Notes: generated from the sequence alone by a model not told the origin. 64,000 nucleotides of DNA from Sphingobacterium sp. SRCM116780 (GCF_021442025.1 NZ_CP090446.1:1240001-1304000), one strand, 5' to 3'; positions 9,662 through 18,866 are shown, numbered from the stretch's first letter. Numbers and translations: made by a program.

Positions 9662-10318
9662 ATGATTAAAATTATGCTAGCAGAAGATCATCAGGTCGTC
9701 TTAAATGGAATTAAATTATTATTAGAATCGCAGCCCGATCTTTCTGTAATCGATTATGGAAAAAATGGAAATGAAATATTAGCGATTTTAAAAAATGGAA
9801 ATATTCCACATATTCTCATCACAGATATTAATATGTTGAATATGGACGGTTTGGAGTTGATCTCTCACGTACGTCGTGATTATCCAACAATTAAAATAAT
9901 AGTACTTTCCATGCTAAATGATCTTCAACTTATGTTGCAAGCATTTGAAAATGGTATAGTTGGTTATTTGGTTAAAAATGTTGGGTATGAAGAGATGTTA
10001 TTTTGCATAAGGCAGGTAGCAAAGGGTGGGAAGTTTATTTGTGAAGAGATGAGCACATTGTTATTAGATAATTTTCGAAGAAGTCCATCAGCATTTCAGC
10101 AAGTAGATCAAATCGTTGAAAAGATTGGATTGACGGCGAGAGAACTGGAGGTATTGCAACTGATTGGAGAAGGGTTTACGAATATGCAAATTGCAGATAA
10201 ACTTTTTCTAAGTAAACGGACTGTTGAGGGACATCGACAAAATTTATTAGAAAAAACATCTGTCAAAAATACAGCTTCATTAATTAAATATGCATTAAAA
10301 AATGGTTTAATACAATAA
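9662..10318 (+). CDS. NarL/LuxR-family two-component response regulator
   Basis: 218 residues: an N-terminal receiver domain (1-120) and a C-terminal LuxR helix-turn-helix (about 155-212). In the receiver, ILITDINML places the phosphorylated aspartate at D55, with S83 (IVLSM) and K105 (YLVKN) at the conserved switch positions. The effector part contains LTARELEVLQLIGEG and KRTVEGHRQNLLEK. No histidine kinase lies next to it, so its partner is encoded elsewhere. It sits among small envelope and stress genes that it might control; that link is inferred. Confidence 0.93.
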   Translation: MIKIMLAEDHQVVLNGIKLLLESQPDLSVIDYGKNGNEILAILKNGNIPHILITDINMLNMDGLELISHVRRDYPTIKIIVLSMLNDLQLMLQAFENGIVGYLVKNVGYEEMLFCIRQVAKGGKFICEEMSTLLLDNFRRSPSAFQQVDQIVEKIGLTARELEVLQLIGEGFTNMQIADKLFLSKRTVEGHRQNLLEKTSVKNTASLIKYALKNGLIQ

Positions 10319-10463
10319 ATTTAACATACCCAATTTTTAACTAGACATTATGTTGTCGTATTTATACTTGTTTTTATATGTTTTAATGCCTGTATGAATA
10401 GCTGTTTCAAACAATATAAAAAAAATCAGGTTAGTTAGTTATAAACTAAACCCAAATAGTATT

Positions 10464-10679
10464 ATGAAAAACAGCAAACGAATAGCAATCATCATATTTT
10501 TATCTTTTGGAATTTTATACTCATGCCAAAATAATAAAGAAGGTAGTGATAATAAGATTCCACCATCCGCAGGTGACAATACCCGCTATAATTTAAGTGA
10601 ACAACAGGAGATGTCTATGCAAAGTGATACGCTAAAGACAGATTCAGCTACTATTGATTCGCTTGCTAATCCACATTAA
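10464..10679 (+). CDS. Small lipoprotein
   Basis: 71 residues with a lipoprotein signal (MKNSKRIAIIIFLSFGILYSC, lipidated cysteine C21) followed by a hydrophilic, Asn/Ser/Asp-rich tail without any recognised domain. It is probably anchored in the outer or inner membrane facing the periplasm. It is 11 bases upstream of another small gene on the same strand, likely a two-gene operon. Function unknown. Confidence 0.75.
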   Translation: MKNSKRIAIIIFLSFGILYSCQNNKEGSDNKIPPSAGDNTRYNLSEQQEMSMQSDTLKTDSATIDSLANPH

Positions 10680-10690
10680 AACAATTAAAA

Positions 10691-10855
10691 ATGGAAAAGA
10701 ATTTTGATAAGAAACCTCATTCATCAGATGAAGAAGTTCCAGAAGTTGTTAAAAATGAACCAGATGATGTACCTGCTGCTAAGACCATTCATTGGGCAGT
10801 TTGGGTAGCAATCATTATCATGCTGATTGTCTTTGTGTATATGTGGAGGAGATAA
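10691..10855 (+). CDS. Small single-pass membrane protein
   Basis: A 54-residue frame from ATG 10691 to TAA 10853-10855. It has an acidic N-terminal half (MEKNFDKKPHSSDEEVPE) and one C-terminal membrane segment (IHWAVWVAIIIMLIVFVYMW) ending in two arginines, the pattern of a tail-anchored small protein. It follows the small lipoprotein gene by 11 bases. I do not recognise the family. Confidence 0.65.
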   Translation: MEKNFDKKPHSSDEEVPEVVKNEPDDVPAAKTIHWAVWVAIIIMLIVFVYMWRR

Positions 10856-10911
10856 CAAACTTGGAAGATACAATTTGTTCGTTATACTTGCATAATGTAT
10901 ACAAGGAGATA

Positions 10912-11157
10912 CTAATGTTCCCGAATTGCAGTAATTAATTTTTCTTTCGTCATTTTTTGACGGCCTATTATTCCGATAGTTTTAGCCTCCTTCAAAAGAG
11001 ATGCTTTAGCTCTGTCTTCTAATTTATCCTTGCTGTTATGTTTTTCTGAATCAGGAGTATTTGCAATTCGCGCAGACTTTTCCTTACTATTTCCCGCTTG
11101 ACGTAATGCCTCATATTTAGCATCATCTTTTAGTTGATTACCGTGTTTCTTTTCCAT
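10912..11157 (-). CDS. DUF7218-type protein with C-terminal Rho-N-like motif
   Basis: 81 residues from the ATG at 11157 (MEKKHGNQLKDDAKYEALRQ). An in-frame start 10 codons upstream is less likely because the family begins at this motif. The N-terminal half has the KHG-x-QLKDDxxYEALR...SKEKSARIANT signature. The last 35 residues (LLKEAKTIGIIGRQKMTKEK) resemble the Rho N-terminal helix-extended-helix that binds nucleic acid. Such proteins are small, charged and cytoplasmic. The molecular role is not known. Confidence 0.75.
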   Translation of the reverse strand: MEKKHGNQLKDDAKYEALRQAGNSKEKSARIANTPDSEKHNSKDKLEDRAKASLLKEAKTIGIIGRQKMTKEKLITAIREH

Positions 11158-11239
11158 GATTTCTATTTTTAGTTTAAAATAATTCAAAAAGGGTAAAGAT
11201 TCGTAAGTAGAATAGAGATTGGATAGATTTAAGTAGGCT

Positions 11240-11330
11240 TTAGTAGGGGTTTAATAGGGGTAGACCCTTATTAATCCCCTACTAACCCCCTGTTAACCCC
11301 CTATTATTACCCTATTAATTGTGATTTTGA
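11240..11330. repeat. GGGG/CCCC hairpin with tandem TTAACCCCCT units
   Basis: TTAGTAGGGG at 11240-11249 is the exact reverse complement of CCCCTACTAA at 11276-11285, and the inner bases (TTTAATAGGGG against CCCTTATTAA) continue the pairing imperfectly, giving a stem of about 20 pairs. Variants of TTAACCCCCT and CCCTATTA follow in tandem to about 11320. It lies in the 374-base gap between the DUF7218 start and the lipoprotein stop, so it could be a structured 3' region of leftward transcripts or an interspersed palindromic repeat. Confidence 0.6.
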
Positions 11331-11531
11331 TATCAAGTTAATAGCAGATAATTCCAAATTAAATTGCAACAAGCATTCAATTAATAATCTGTGATTTTAG
11401 TCACTAAATCCTACCAGTGTATATAGCCCAATGATTGAAATAGGGTTATAATTATATTTATTCATAAACAATAATGTCTCGATAAACTAAATTACCGAGA
11501 CATGCTACAATTTGTTAGGAAGTTATTATCC

Positions 11532-11999
11532 TTATAAAGTTGCTCTTGCAGCTGCTATACAATCGTCAGCGTATTTTAAAATACCATCTTTATCTGCAAC
11601 AGATATTTTTTTCTCTCTTAATGCTTTTTCTACATCAGATCTATCTTCTAGAATATCCTTTTGTGAGTCCATGATTTCCTCTGTAGTTCTTGCGTTAATT
11701 CGATCTACAATTGATTTACCTAAATCAGCACACAATTCTTTCGCTTTATCATTAGCCAAAGCTGGCATACTGATTTTAGCAATCGCTTCATTTGCAGCCG
11801 CCATGTTTGAATATATGATTTTCTCCATGTCTTTGGTTGTTGCATTTTCAGAAGCCTTTCTTGCATCATTTGCCGCATCCAGAGCTTTTTCCTCTGTTTT
11901 TTCCATTTCATTTGTTGCTTTTTCCTGCGGCGTATTGTTATTGCATGCATACAGCATGATACCCAATAAAAACGCTGATAAAACTGTTAATTTTCTCAT
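11532..11999 (-). CDS. Helical lipoprotein of unknown function
   Basis: 155 residues with lipoprotein signal MRKLTVLSAFLLGIMLYAC (C19 lipidated), then an alanine/glutamate-rich, strongly helical chain (NEMEKTEEKALDAANDARKA) likely to form a coiled coil. C134 or so (YADDCIAAARATL) is near the C-terminus. It sits with other small stress-type genes. No family recognised. Confidence 0.75.
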   Translation of the reverse strand: MRKLTVLSAFLLGIMLYACNNNTPQEKATNEMEKTEEKALDAANDARKASENATTKDMEKIIYSNMAAANEAIAKISMPALANDKAKELCADLGKSIVDRINARTTEEIMDSQKDILEDRSDVEKALREKKISVADKDGILKYADDCIAAARATL

Positions 12000-12031
12000 A
12001 ATGTTTACTTATTTAAAATATCTAAATTAAT

Positions 12032-12538
12032 TTAAATGCGAATCTCACCCTCTCGACCTTGATCATTTTGGGTTCCACCTAACGAGTTGAACAAAGTCAG
12101 CGCGTAAGAAACCAGTTTATGATGTTTAGTATCCCAATAATGAGCATGTTCAGGAATGATTTTAAATAAAACAATATTAGGATCTTCACGACCTTTTTCA
12201 AACCAGCCTTCTACAAACTTATTCCAATATTTGTCAATTATATTTTGATCTTCAACAATTTGAGCAACGGCAAATATGGATAGGTACTTCATGGATGATG
12301 GGTCTGAAAAATACAGTTGAGCTTGGTTATTTTCTAGTAAATTTTTATATTTTTCACTTTCTTTAGATGCTAGAAACCAAATATGGCCATCTTCATCAAC
12401 TTCTTGTACACTCATAGGACTTGACTCGAACGGAGGATTACGTAAATCTGTGCACAAAAAACAAAAATCAATTCCTTCAGCCAATTCCTTTAATTTTTTG
12501 ACTGCTTCTCTTTTATTATTTATATTTTCTTGACTCAT
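12032..12538 (-). CDS. Pyridoxamine 5'-phosphate oxidase-fold general stress protein
   Basis: 168 residues with the split-barrel flavin-binding fold of the general stress protein 26 group. An N-terminal helix (NNKREAVKKLKELAEGIDFCFLCT) is followed by SSPMSVQEVDEDGHIWFLAS, the typical strand pattern. Residues KYLSIFAVAQIVEDQ and KYWNKFVEGWFEKGREDPN match the second half. These proteins bind FMN/FAD and are induced by general stress; the physiological substrate is unknown. The start ATG at 12538 gives the normal family length. Confidence 0.88.
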   Translation of the reverse strand: MSQENINNKREAVKKLKELAEGIDFCFLCTDLRNPPFESSPMSVQEVDEDGHIWFLASKESEKYKNLLENNQAQLYFSDPSSMKYLSIFAVAQIVEDQNIIDKYWNKFVEGWFEKGREDPNIVLFKIIPEHAHYWDTKHHKLVSYALTLFNSLGGTQNDQGREGEIRI

Positions 12539-12668
12539 AGTAATGTGTAGTGATTATTTCGATTTTTGATGAACAATCGATTTGTTTTTATGTAAATGTT
12601 ACTAAAATTTATAATCATAATTTCGATAGTATTTTTTAGCGAACAATAATGAATAAAACGGATAAGTA

Positions 12669-12929
12669 TTAAACTTGAGCTGTGTCTTCATGGCATTTCC
12701 AATTCCCTGCAATTAATCCTGCAAGTGGAAGTAAAGCTTTTATTGATTTGCCAGATTGGTAATGTCGCAAAATCAATAATAAACCAATTGCACCACCAAT
12801 CCACAGTAAACTTTTATTGCAGATTGTTTTTTTATCTTTCCTATAAGCTTCCGGACCATAGCGATGAGGTGAAGTTCCACTACTTTCATTGACCTTTTCA
12901 AATTCCTCTTTTAATTTTGAGTTTTTCAT
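12669..12929 (-). CDS. Small membrane protein
   Basis: 86 residues: a charged N-terminal 35 (MKNSKLKEEFEKVNESSG), then two hydrophobic stretches (SLLWIGGAIGLLLILRHY and IKALLPLAGLIAGNW) separated by a short QSGKS turn. It is likely a two-pass inner-membrane hairpin. No family recognised; it belongs to the group of small stress-region genes. Confidence 0.6.
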   Translation of the reverse strand: MKNSKLKEEFEKVNESSGTSPHRYGPEAYRKDKKTICNKSLLWIGGAIGLLLILRHYQSGKSIKALLPLAGLIAGNWKCHEDTAQV

Positions 12930-13221
12930 GATATGATTCTTTAGTTAAACTTTCTCTTATAATAGAAGGACAACTTTAAACGTGAAAAAGTTTGTAATAA
13001 AATAAAATACTTGTTTTCCTCGTTCTTCATTAGAAGATTGCCCGATTCTCTACACATATTCACTGGCATACTATTTTCGACGAGGGTAATACGCTTGATT
13101 ATTTCTTAAATTCTGATTCGGAGGAATGTATCGAATGAAGAACGTGGAATTAAATGATTCAAAACTAAACACTAAGGAGTATTTGATTGTTATTATATAA
13201 ACAAATATATATAGGGAGTTT

Positions 13222-13692
13222 ATGAAGAATGATAAAAAAAGTTTAGATGTACGGATAGCACAGTACAATAAACATTACGGATATTTAGAAAATCCCAAAA
13301 AATTTACTATTGAATACGATCCACATCGATTGATTATCCGTAATTTTGCTTTACGAAATAAAAGACGTGAACTTTATGAGGACTTTATTAGAAGTTTTTA
13401 TCCAGATAAAGTTGAAAAAGAATTAGGTGAGTTTGATTCCTGTTTAATGTATCTGAAATTTTTTAATAAAGAAGAGGCCCGTGATTGGTTCAATTACAAT
13501 GATGTGAAACTATTAGAGTCAGACATTCAATGTTTCGATAATGATGCTATTTTGAGAATGTTGTTTGTAGAAGATCAAAGTGACTTAGAAGAATTATTGT
13601 CTCCAGAACAATCATTTATCTTAAACCGTACTACCCCTGAATTAGTTTTGAAAAATCGAGAACAATTTTGGATTGATACCCGAATAAGCTAA
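13222..13692 (+). CDS. Hypothetical cytoplasmic protein
   Basis: 156 residues, rich in charged and aromatic residues (KKFTIEYDPHRLIIRNFALR, RELYEDFIRSFYPDKVEKE). No signal peptide, membrane segment or known motif. The start ATG has AGGGAG eight bases upstream, an unusually good ribosome-binding sequence for this window. It stands alone between the stress genes and DUF763. Function not assigned. Confidence 0.65.
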   Translation: MKNDKKSLDVRIAQYNKHYGYLENPKKFTIEYDPHRLIIRNFALRNKRRELYEDFIRSFYPDKVEKELGEFDSCLMYLKFFNKEEARDWFNYNDVKLLESDIQCFDNDAILRMLFVEDQSDLEELLSPEQSFILNRTTPELVLKNREQFWIDTRIS

Positions 13693-13794
13693 TCATTCAA
13701 AACCTCGTTTGCTAATAGGATTGAAAAGAATCTTCAATATGATTGAAAGACAACGTATGCTTTAAGTAGATTTTTAATTCTCCGCTAAGTATTA

Positions 13795-15009
13795 TTAAAA
13801 TAAAGACAATTGAGATCCTGAGTCATTGTCCGATGGTTTTTGAGCTTTTCCCATTACAGTTCTCCCCCCATATTTCCAGGAATCTCGACGTTCTTGCTGA
13901 ATAATTTCCTGTACATCAAATTGTGGAGTGAAATTGGTCTCTGCTTGAAGTACAATCTGATGCAATTTATTAATAGTTTTCAGTTTATCCATCTGCCCCA
14001 GTTTAGATTTCTCTATACCTTTCCTCATTATTGCAATGCTATCATCGTAAATATGAATGGGTACAGGAAAAGGATGACCATCCTTTCCTCCATGTGCAAA
14101 AGAAAATCGCGCAGGATCTTTAAATCGTGAGGGACCTCCATGTATTACTTCACTCACAAGTGCTAAAGATTGCATTGTTCTTGGTCCCACACCTTTTAAT
14201 AATAATAACTCTTCAAAATTATCCGTATGTAATTCGCGAGTTACATATAGGAGGGCGCCAAGCCGCTTTAGATCCACATCTGAAGAACAAACATGATGTC
14301 GATTAGGCATCACGAGCTTAGTAAAATCGCGTACAGTCTCATTGGGATCTTCTTGTACTATCGATAATATTCCTGCTCTGTTATCAGCAGCTTCAGCAGC
14401 AGTTAAATTTAATATCTGACCTTGAGATATACCATTGATCCCTGTATGAGGTTCCTCAACAAAGGATTTCAGGTTTTCTGAAAGCCAATGATATCTTCTT
14501 GCGGTACCATCTTGATCATGCATTCCTTGTTGTATCACGGTCCAGTTCCCTTTATCAGATACGATGAAATTATGCAAATATAATTGATAACCATCCTGAA
14601 TGGCCGTATTGTCTACTTTTGCAGATAACTTACTTGCACGAACAAGCTCTTCACCAACGAGACCAGTTTTTTCTGCAACACGTAGCAATTCCATTGGAGT
14701 TTCTCGTGAAAGACGACCTTTGCCACCGCAGATATATAAGCCTAAAGAAGATGACTGTGGATTAATTGCTCGTTTCAGAGCCCCCATAACGGATGTTGTG
14801 ATTCCTGACGAATGCCAATCCATACCCAGTACAGCACCAAAACTTTGAAACCAAAAGGGATCGGATAATCTTCTTAATACCTCGTCTTTATTATAATCTG
14901 TCAATATCGCTTCCACGATAGAAAGTCCAAGGGTTGACATACGCTCATAAAGCCAAGCAGGCACTTTCCCGTAATGGAGTGGCAGATCTGTAGTTCCCGA
15001 ACTTCTCAT
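13795..15009 (-). CDS. DUF763 protein with helix-hairpin-helix and C-terminal clamp-binding-like motif
   Basis: 404 residues matching DUF763 from the N-terminus (MRSSGTTDLPLHYGKVPAWL), with ICGGKGRLSRETP around 93-105. A helix-hairpin-helix, ELLLLKGVGPRTMQSLALVSE at about 267-287, suggests DNA contact. Other conserved-looking pieces are RFSFAHGGKDGHPFPVP (301-317). The last five residues are QLSLF (400-404), identical in form to the beta sliding-clamp binding consensus, which points to recruitment to replication or repair sites. The biochemical activity of DUF763 is unknown to me. It is a single gene; its promoter region is the short gap to the right. Confidence 0.85.
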   Translation of the reverse strand: MRSSGTTDLPLHYGKVPAWLYERMSTLGLSIVEAILTDYNKDEVLRRLSDPFWFQSFGAVLGMDWHSSGITTSVMGALKRAINPQSSSLGLYICGGKGRLSRETPMELLRVAEKTGLVGEELVRASKLSAKVDNTAIQDGYQLYLHNFIVSDKGNWTVIQQGMHDQDGTARRYHWLSENLKSFVEEPHTGINGISQGQILNLTAAEAADNRAGILSIVQEDPNETVRDFTKLVMPNRHHVCSSDVDLKRLGALLYVTRELHTDNFEELLLLKGVGPRTMQSLALVSEVIHGGPSRFKDPARFSFAHGGKDGHPFPVPIHIYDDSIAIMRKGIEKSKLGQMDKLKTINKLHQIVLQAETNFTPQFDVQEIIQQERRDSWKYGGRTVMGKAQKPSDNDSGSQLSLF

Positions 15010-15094
15010 GATTGCTAAATTTATTAGTACAAATGTACATAATAAAAACTTACAACAAGCAAATTATACAAATCCTTTCAAGCAGAAATGATCA

Positions 15095-15120
15095 GGTTGT
15101 CTAAAAATTTTTAGACAACC
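15095..15120. terminator. Palindromic terminator after GH78 gene
   Basis: GGTTGTCTAAAAA at 15095-15107 is followed at once by its exact reverse complement TTTTTAGACAACC. It begins 15 bases past the rhamnosidase stop, with AAAA on one side and TTTT on the other. It probably terminates leftward transcripts from the GH78 gene. Confidence 0.65.
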
Positions 15121-15134
15121 TTTTGAGTACATGA

Positions 15135-17780
15135 CTATAATTTTCTTTTGAAATTAAAATGATAAGTTCCAGCTTCTAATTCCATTATACGATCTGCTTC
15201 AACATTTTCAGGGACATATAAGGTCGCTGTTGTATTTGCAGGAATAACAACCTCATAGTTAATTTGATCTCCTTCAGATTTCCATTTAGAAACAATCTTG
15301 CCATATGGTGAATCATGTGAAGCTTCAAACGCTTTCAAGTCTGCGATAAAATGAGGTCTTAGTTGTATATGTTTAAAACCCGGCTTTTCATCATCCGGTT
15401 TGATACCTCCCAGTCCTTTAAAGAACCAAGCTCCGATTTCACCAAACATCATATGGTTATCAGAAATATCTCGCTTGGCATCTAAATCCCAGTTTTCCAA
15501 TAAAGTTGTTGCACCATTTTCTATCCACCATCCCCAAGAAGGGTAGGTGTTCTGTACAGCTACCCGATAAGCTGTTTCTGCGTAACCATTCTCACTTAGT
15601 GCATTTAAAATAGCTTTAGCACCCAATACACCAACGTCTAAATGAAAACCAGCCTGCTCTACTTTTAAGGCTAGGTTTTTAGCAACTTGTTTTTTTTGAG
15701 TTTCAGGAACAACACCCCATTGCAAAGGAACACTCAATTCGGTTTGGGTACCTGTTGCATAAATGCCTGTTGTCGTATTCAAATACTTCTTATTAATTGC
15801 ATTTTTGATGTTTTTAGCTAGGGACGTGTAGTAAACATGATCTTGCTCTTTTCCTAAAATTTTGGCGGTACGAGCTAAAATAGTGGCATCAACATAATAA
15901 TAACAAGAAGATGTCAATTCCAATGATGAAGTAGATTTCACAGGAACCCAATCACCTCTTCCCCAATCTGTCAAGTCATCAGGACTACGTTTCTTGATAT
16001 AATCAACATATGATTTGATATTTGCATAAGTATCCTCCAATAATTTAGAATCTCCGTAAAATTGATAGATCTCCCATGGGATAATGGCAATAGTACTCGT
16101 CCAATCAACACCATTTGCAGTACCATATCCCCAACCTCCAGTAGGAATAATATCGGGTAGTACGCCATCCGTACGTTGTTCGTCACGATGATCAGCGATC
16201 CATTTTTCATACACAGAAATTCCATCGAAATTATAAAGTGCTGTTTCAATAGCAAAGTGACCATCTCCAGTCCAACCATTTTTTTCACGTTGCGGACAAT
16301 CAGTAGGATATCCCATTAAATTTGATAGATAAGCATTGTTTGTGGCCCACCATAAGCGATCTAACAAACTATTTGACGATTTAATACTCCCTTTTGGAGT
16401 GACATCACTGTGTGTAAAATAAGCTAAAAGACTATTTTTGTCTAATTGAATCGGTTGATTACTTGTTACCTCTACATAGCGGAAGCCTTTGTAATTGAAT
16501 TTTGGAAGAAAATGCTCTTGCCCCTTGCCACTTAAAATGTACACATCTGTTTGAAAAGGATCTGTGCTATCTTTAGGTCTGTGATAAACATCAATATTGG
16601 AAAGGTCAACACGACCATTTGCATAGCGTCTTTCTCCATGTTTAAGTTTCAATATTGTCCCAGCTTCTCCAACAATTTTTATTTCGCTAACTCCAGCAAT
16701 GTTTCGTCCCATATCAAAAACATACGTAGAGTCATTGAACTTTTGCATAGCCACAGGCTTCAATGTTTCAACAAGACGGATCGGTTGAACTTGCTGAGAA
16801 ACAAGAAGAGGAGAGGGTGCTTTTCTGATGGATACCAATTGCCAATTGCGATCATCAAAATTCACGTCATTCCATCCCTTTTGTTCCAATCTAGCATCGT
16901 ATTGTTCTCCAGTATAAATGCTATTATAACGTAATGGACCATCTGCCGTTTTCCATTCTTTATCAGATGAAATAACTTCTGTAGAACCATCAGTATAGGT
17001 AATCCGAAGATCTAGGCAAAAGGTAGGTCGATTACGCCAAGGAGCTTTATCAAAATCCCATACCGCTCCAGACTGATGATTATACCAACCATTTCCCAAT
17101 AGAACACCTAAAGCATTTTGACCCTTTTTTAATTCTTTGGTCACATCATAGGTAACATACAAATTTCTACGGTCAAATCGGGTATACATGGGATCTAAAC
17201 GATGGTTACCTATTTTTTTACCATTGATATATAATTCATATAAACCTGCTACAGCAATATATGCACGAGCCTCTTTGATTTTTTTGTTTATGGGAAAAGG
17301 TTTACGAAAATAGGGTGCTTGCTTTACGTCTGTATTCTGACCATCATCAATCCAGCTGCCTTGCCAGTTTTGCATCTGCATCATTCCTGTTTCGAAAGAA
17401 GAGATAGGAGAACTTGCAGATTGACCGTCTTTGTCCCAGAGAATGACTTTCCAAAAATATCTTGTAAATGGTATAAGTGTCTTTCCCTGATAACGTATAT
17501 ACATACGATCACTAGTCACTTTATTCGTATTCCAAAGAAGAGATTTTCCTTTTGATACTGCTATAGAATCGGTACCTACAACAAGCTGATAAGCTGTTTG
17601 TTTAGCTCCTTTTCTAGCATCGTTAAGCTGCCAGGTAAGTCGAGGATGTGCTTCATCCAAACCTATTGGCTGATAAAAGTATTCACATTGAAGATGTGCA
17701 GGACTAAAAGAGAGTTTTTTTTGACCAAAGAGGCCGCAAGCTGTAAAGAGAAAGAAAACGGTAATAATTTGTTTTTTCAT
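15135..17780 (-). CDS. Alpha-L-rhamnosidase, glycoside hydrolase family 78
   Basis: 881-residue exported enzyme that removes terminal alpha-L-rhamnose from plant glycosides or polysaccharides. The signal peptide is MKKQIITVFFLFTACGLFGQ; the TAC leaves a lipoprotein possible. Then come the N-terminal beta-sandwich domains (LTWQLNDARKGAKQTAYQLV, RPTFCLDLRITYTDGS), the (alpha/alpha)6 catalytic domain, and a C-terminal beta domain. D494, E499, W503 and D506 (DCPQREKNGWTGD) repeat the spacing of the catalytic D567/E572/W576/D579 of Bacillus RhaB. WGWWIENGATTLLENW supplies the second acid region. No SusC/SusD partner is adjacent, so it is a lone enzyme and not a full polysaccharide utilisation locus. 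Confidence 0.93.
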   Translation of the reverse strand: MKKQIITVFFLFTACGLFGQKKLSFSPAHLQCEYFYQPIGLDEAHPRLTWQLNDARKGAKQTAYQLVVGTDSIAVSKGKSLLWNTNKVTSDRMYIRYQGKTLIPFTRYFWKVILWDKDGQSASSPISSFETGMMQMQNWQGSWIDDGQNTDVKQAPYFRKPFPINKKIKEARAYIAVAGLYELYINGKKIGNHRLDPMYTRFDRRNLYVTYDVTKELKKGQNALGVLLGNGWYNHQSGAVWDFDKAPWRNRPTFCLDLRITYTDGSTEVISSDKEWKTADGPLRYNSIYTGEQYDARLEQKGWNDVNFDDRNWQLVSIRKAPSPLLVSQQVQPIRLVETLKPVAMQKFNDSTYVFDMGRNIAGVSEIKIVGEAGTILKLKHGERRYANGRVDLSNIDVYHRPKDSTDPFQTDVYILSGKGQEHFLPKFNYKGFRYVEVTSNQPIQLDKNSLLAYFTHSDVTPKGSIKSSNSLLDRLWWATNNAYLSNLMGYPTDCPQREKNGWTGDGHFAIETALYNFDGISVYEKWIADHRDEQRTDGVLPDIIPTGGWGYGTANGVDWTSTIAIIPWEIYQFYGDSKLLEDTYANIKSYVDYIKKRSPDDLTDWGRGDWVPVKSTSSLELTSSCYYYVDATILARTAKILGKEQDHVYYTSLAKNIKNAINKKYLNTTTGIYATGTQTELSVPLQWGVVPETQKKQVAKNLALKVEQAGFHLDVGVLGAKAILNALSENGYAETAYRVAVQNTYPSWGWWIENGATTLLENWDLDAKRDISDNHMMFGEIGAWFFKGLGGIKPDDEKPGFKHIQLRPHFIADLKAFEASHDSPYGKIVSKWKSEGDQINYEVVIPANTTATLYVPENVEADRIMELEAGTYHFNFKRKL

Positions 17781-17995
17781 TTAAATAAGTTCCTGTAAGT
17801 CGTTTAGGTTCAGTATTATATTTTGCTATTTATGTTAAATTCATTTATAGTATTTTTTAGATCAACATCATATTGCTTACCTTTTCGTACAAAAACAAAT
17901 AAAATACTTCATGATAAAGAAAAATCATATATTCATAAAATAGTGAAATAAATAACAATCTAATTGTTAACCAATTTACTAAATTTAAGATATAA

Positions 17996-18088
17996 ATGAT
18001 TAATAAAGAAAAAATAGAAGCTTTTTGGAATTGGTTTGAACTCGTTTATTATGACTCCACATTTAGAACAACAATTACTGTCATATGA
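17996..18088 (+). pseudogene. Possible N-terminal fragment of a degraded gene
   Basis: Within the 381-base gap upstream of GH78 a 30-codon frame reads MINKEKIEAFWNWFELVYYD and then stops at TGA. The aromatic-rich KIEAFWNWFE start looks protein-like, but nothing follows it. I regard it as a possible truncated remnant. The rest of 17781-18161 shows no gene and should hold the rhamnosidase promoter. Confidence 0.25.
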
Positions 18089-18161
18089 AAGATAATGTTT
18101 AACTATTCTCAATTAAGATTTTGTTGTCAATCCCTATGTTATCCTGTAGTACGAAAATTTA

Positions 18162-18710
18162 TTATGAGGAGTGACGAAAATCTTCAATTGTTTTATTAAA
18201 GTTGTTCATGATCGACAATACGTGTTGAAGTAGTTCTTTATCTATGTTACCATATTGATCAAATTTTCCTTTTATACCTTTAATCAAGATAGAATTTTCT
18301 GGTCGTATTATAGCGCCAAGTGTTTCTAATATGAGGTGAAGCTCTTCATGACCTTTTATGCCACTTGACGAGGCTGTTAATACAGAAATAGGTTTATTCG
18401 TAAAGATCATTGTAGATACACACCATTCCAACAAGTTTTTTAAGCCACTTGGAATACTGAAAATATACTCTGGTGTTGAAAATAATATTCCATCCGAATG
18501 TTCAATTAATTCTCGGATATTCTTTATTTTTTCTGGAACATTGTGTTCGGTCAATTCGGTATTAAAATGCGGTAATTCTGACAAGCTATTATACATAGTG
18601 ATGTCGAAATGATCTACTTTTTCAATTATTTTTTCAACGAACTTTTGATTGGAAGAATTTGGAGTCGCACTCCCGATGATCGCTAAAATTTTTTTGTTAC
18701 GCTTTTGCAT
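18162..18710 (-). CDS. NADPH-dependent FMN reductase family protein
   Basis: 182 residues from the ATG at 18710 (MQKRNKKILAIIGSATPNSS). An upstream in-frame start adds 10 residues that do not fit the family. Flavodoxin-like fold: the phosphate-binding loop GSATPNSSNQ follows the first strand, SDGILFSTPEYIFSIPSGLKN is the typical second motif, and GIKGHEELHLILETLGA follows. Such enzymes reduce FMN, quinones or azo compounds with NAD(P)H in the cytoplasm. Substrate not determined. Confidence 0.87.
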   Translation of the reverse strand: MQKRNKKILAIIGSATPNSSNQKFVEKIIEKVDHFDITMYNSLSELPHFNTELTEHNVPEKIKNIRELIEHSDGILFSTPEYIFSIPSGLKNLLEWCVSTMIFTNKPISVLTASSSGIKGHEELHLILETLGAIIRPENSILIKGIKGKFDQYGNIDKELLQHVLSIMNNFNKTIEDFRHSS

Positions 18711-18866
18711 GCTATATGATGTTATCTTAAAGATAAACAATTGCGTTAAATAACCAAATTACATAATAATCCTCCATAGGCTAAATGAATCTTTTACAGT
18801 AAGGAATACTAATTCCTTTTTAGACATCTGTTAAATAGGTATTATTATAAATATTTATTCTAAAAC

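Noticed and set aside
11512..12030. Plus-strand frame of 172 codons rich in alanine and serine
   Set aside because: Antisense of an alanine-rich lipoprotein with a good signal peptide and lipobox.
13071..13268. Minus-strand frame of 65 codons with hydrophobic content
   Set aside because: Overlaps the start of the 13222 gene in antisense and has no family likeness or conserved start.
15135..17780. Part of a polysaccharide utilisation locus
   Set aside because: No SusC/SusD, sigma/anti-sigma pair or other carbohydrate enzymes lie next to the GH78 gene.
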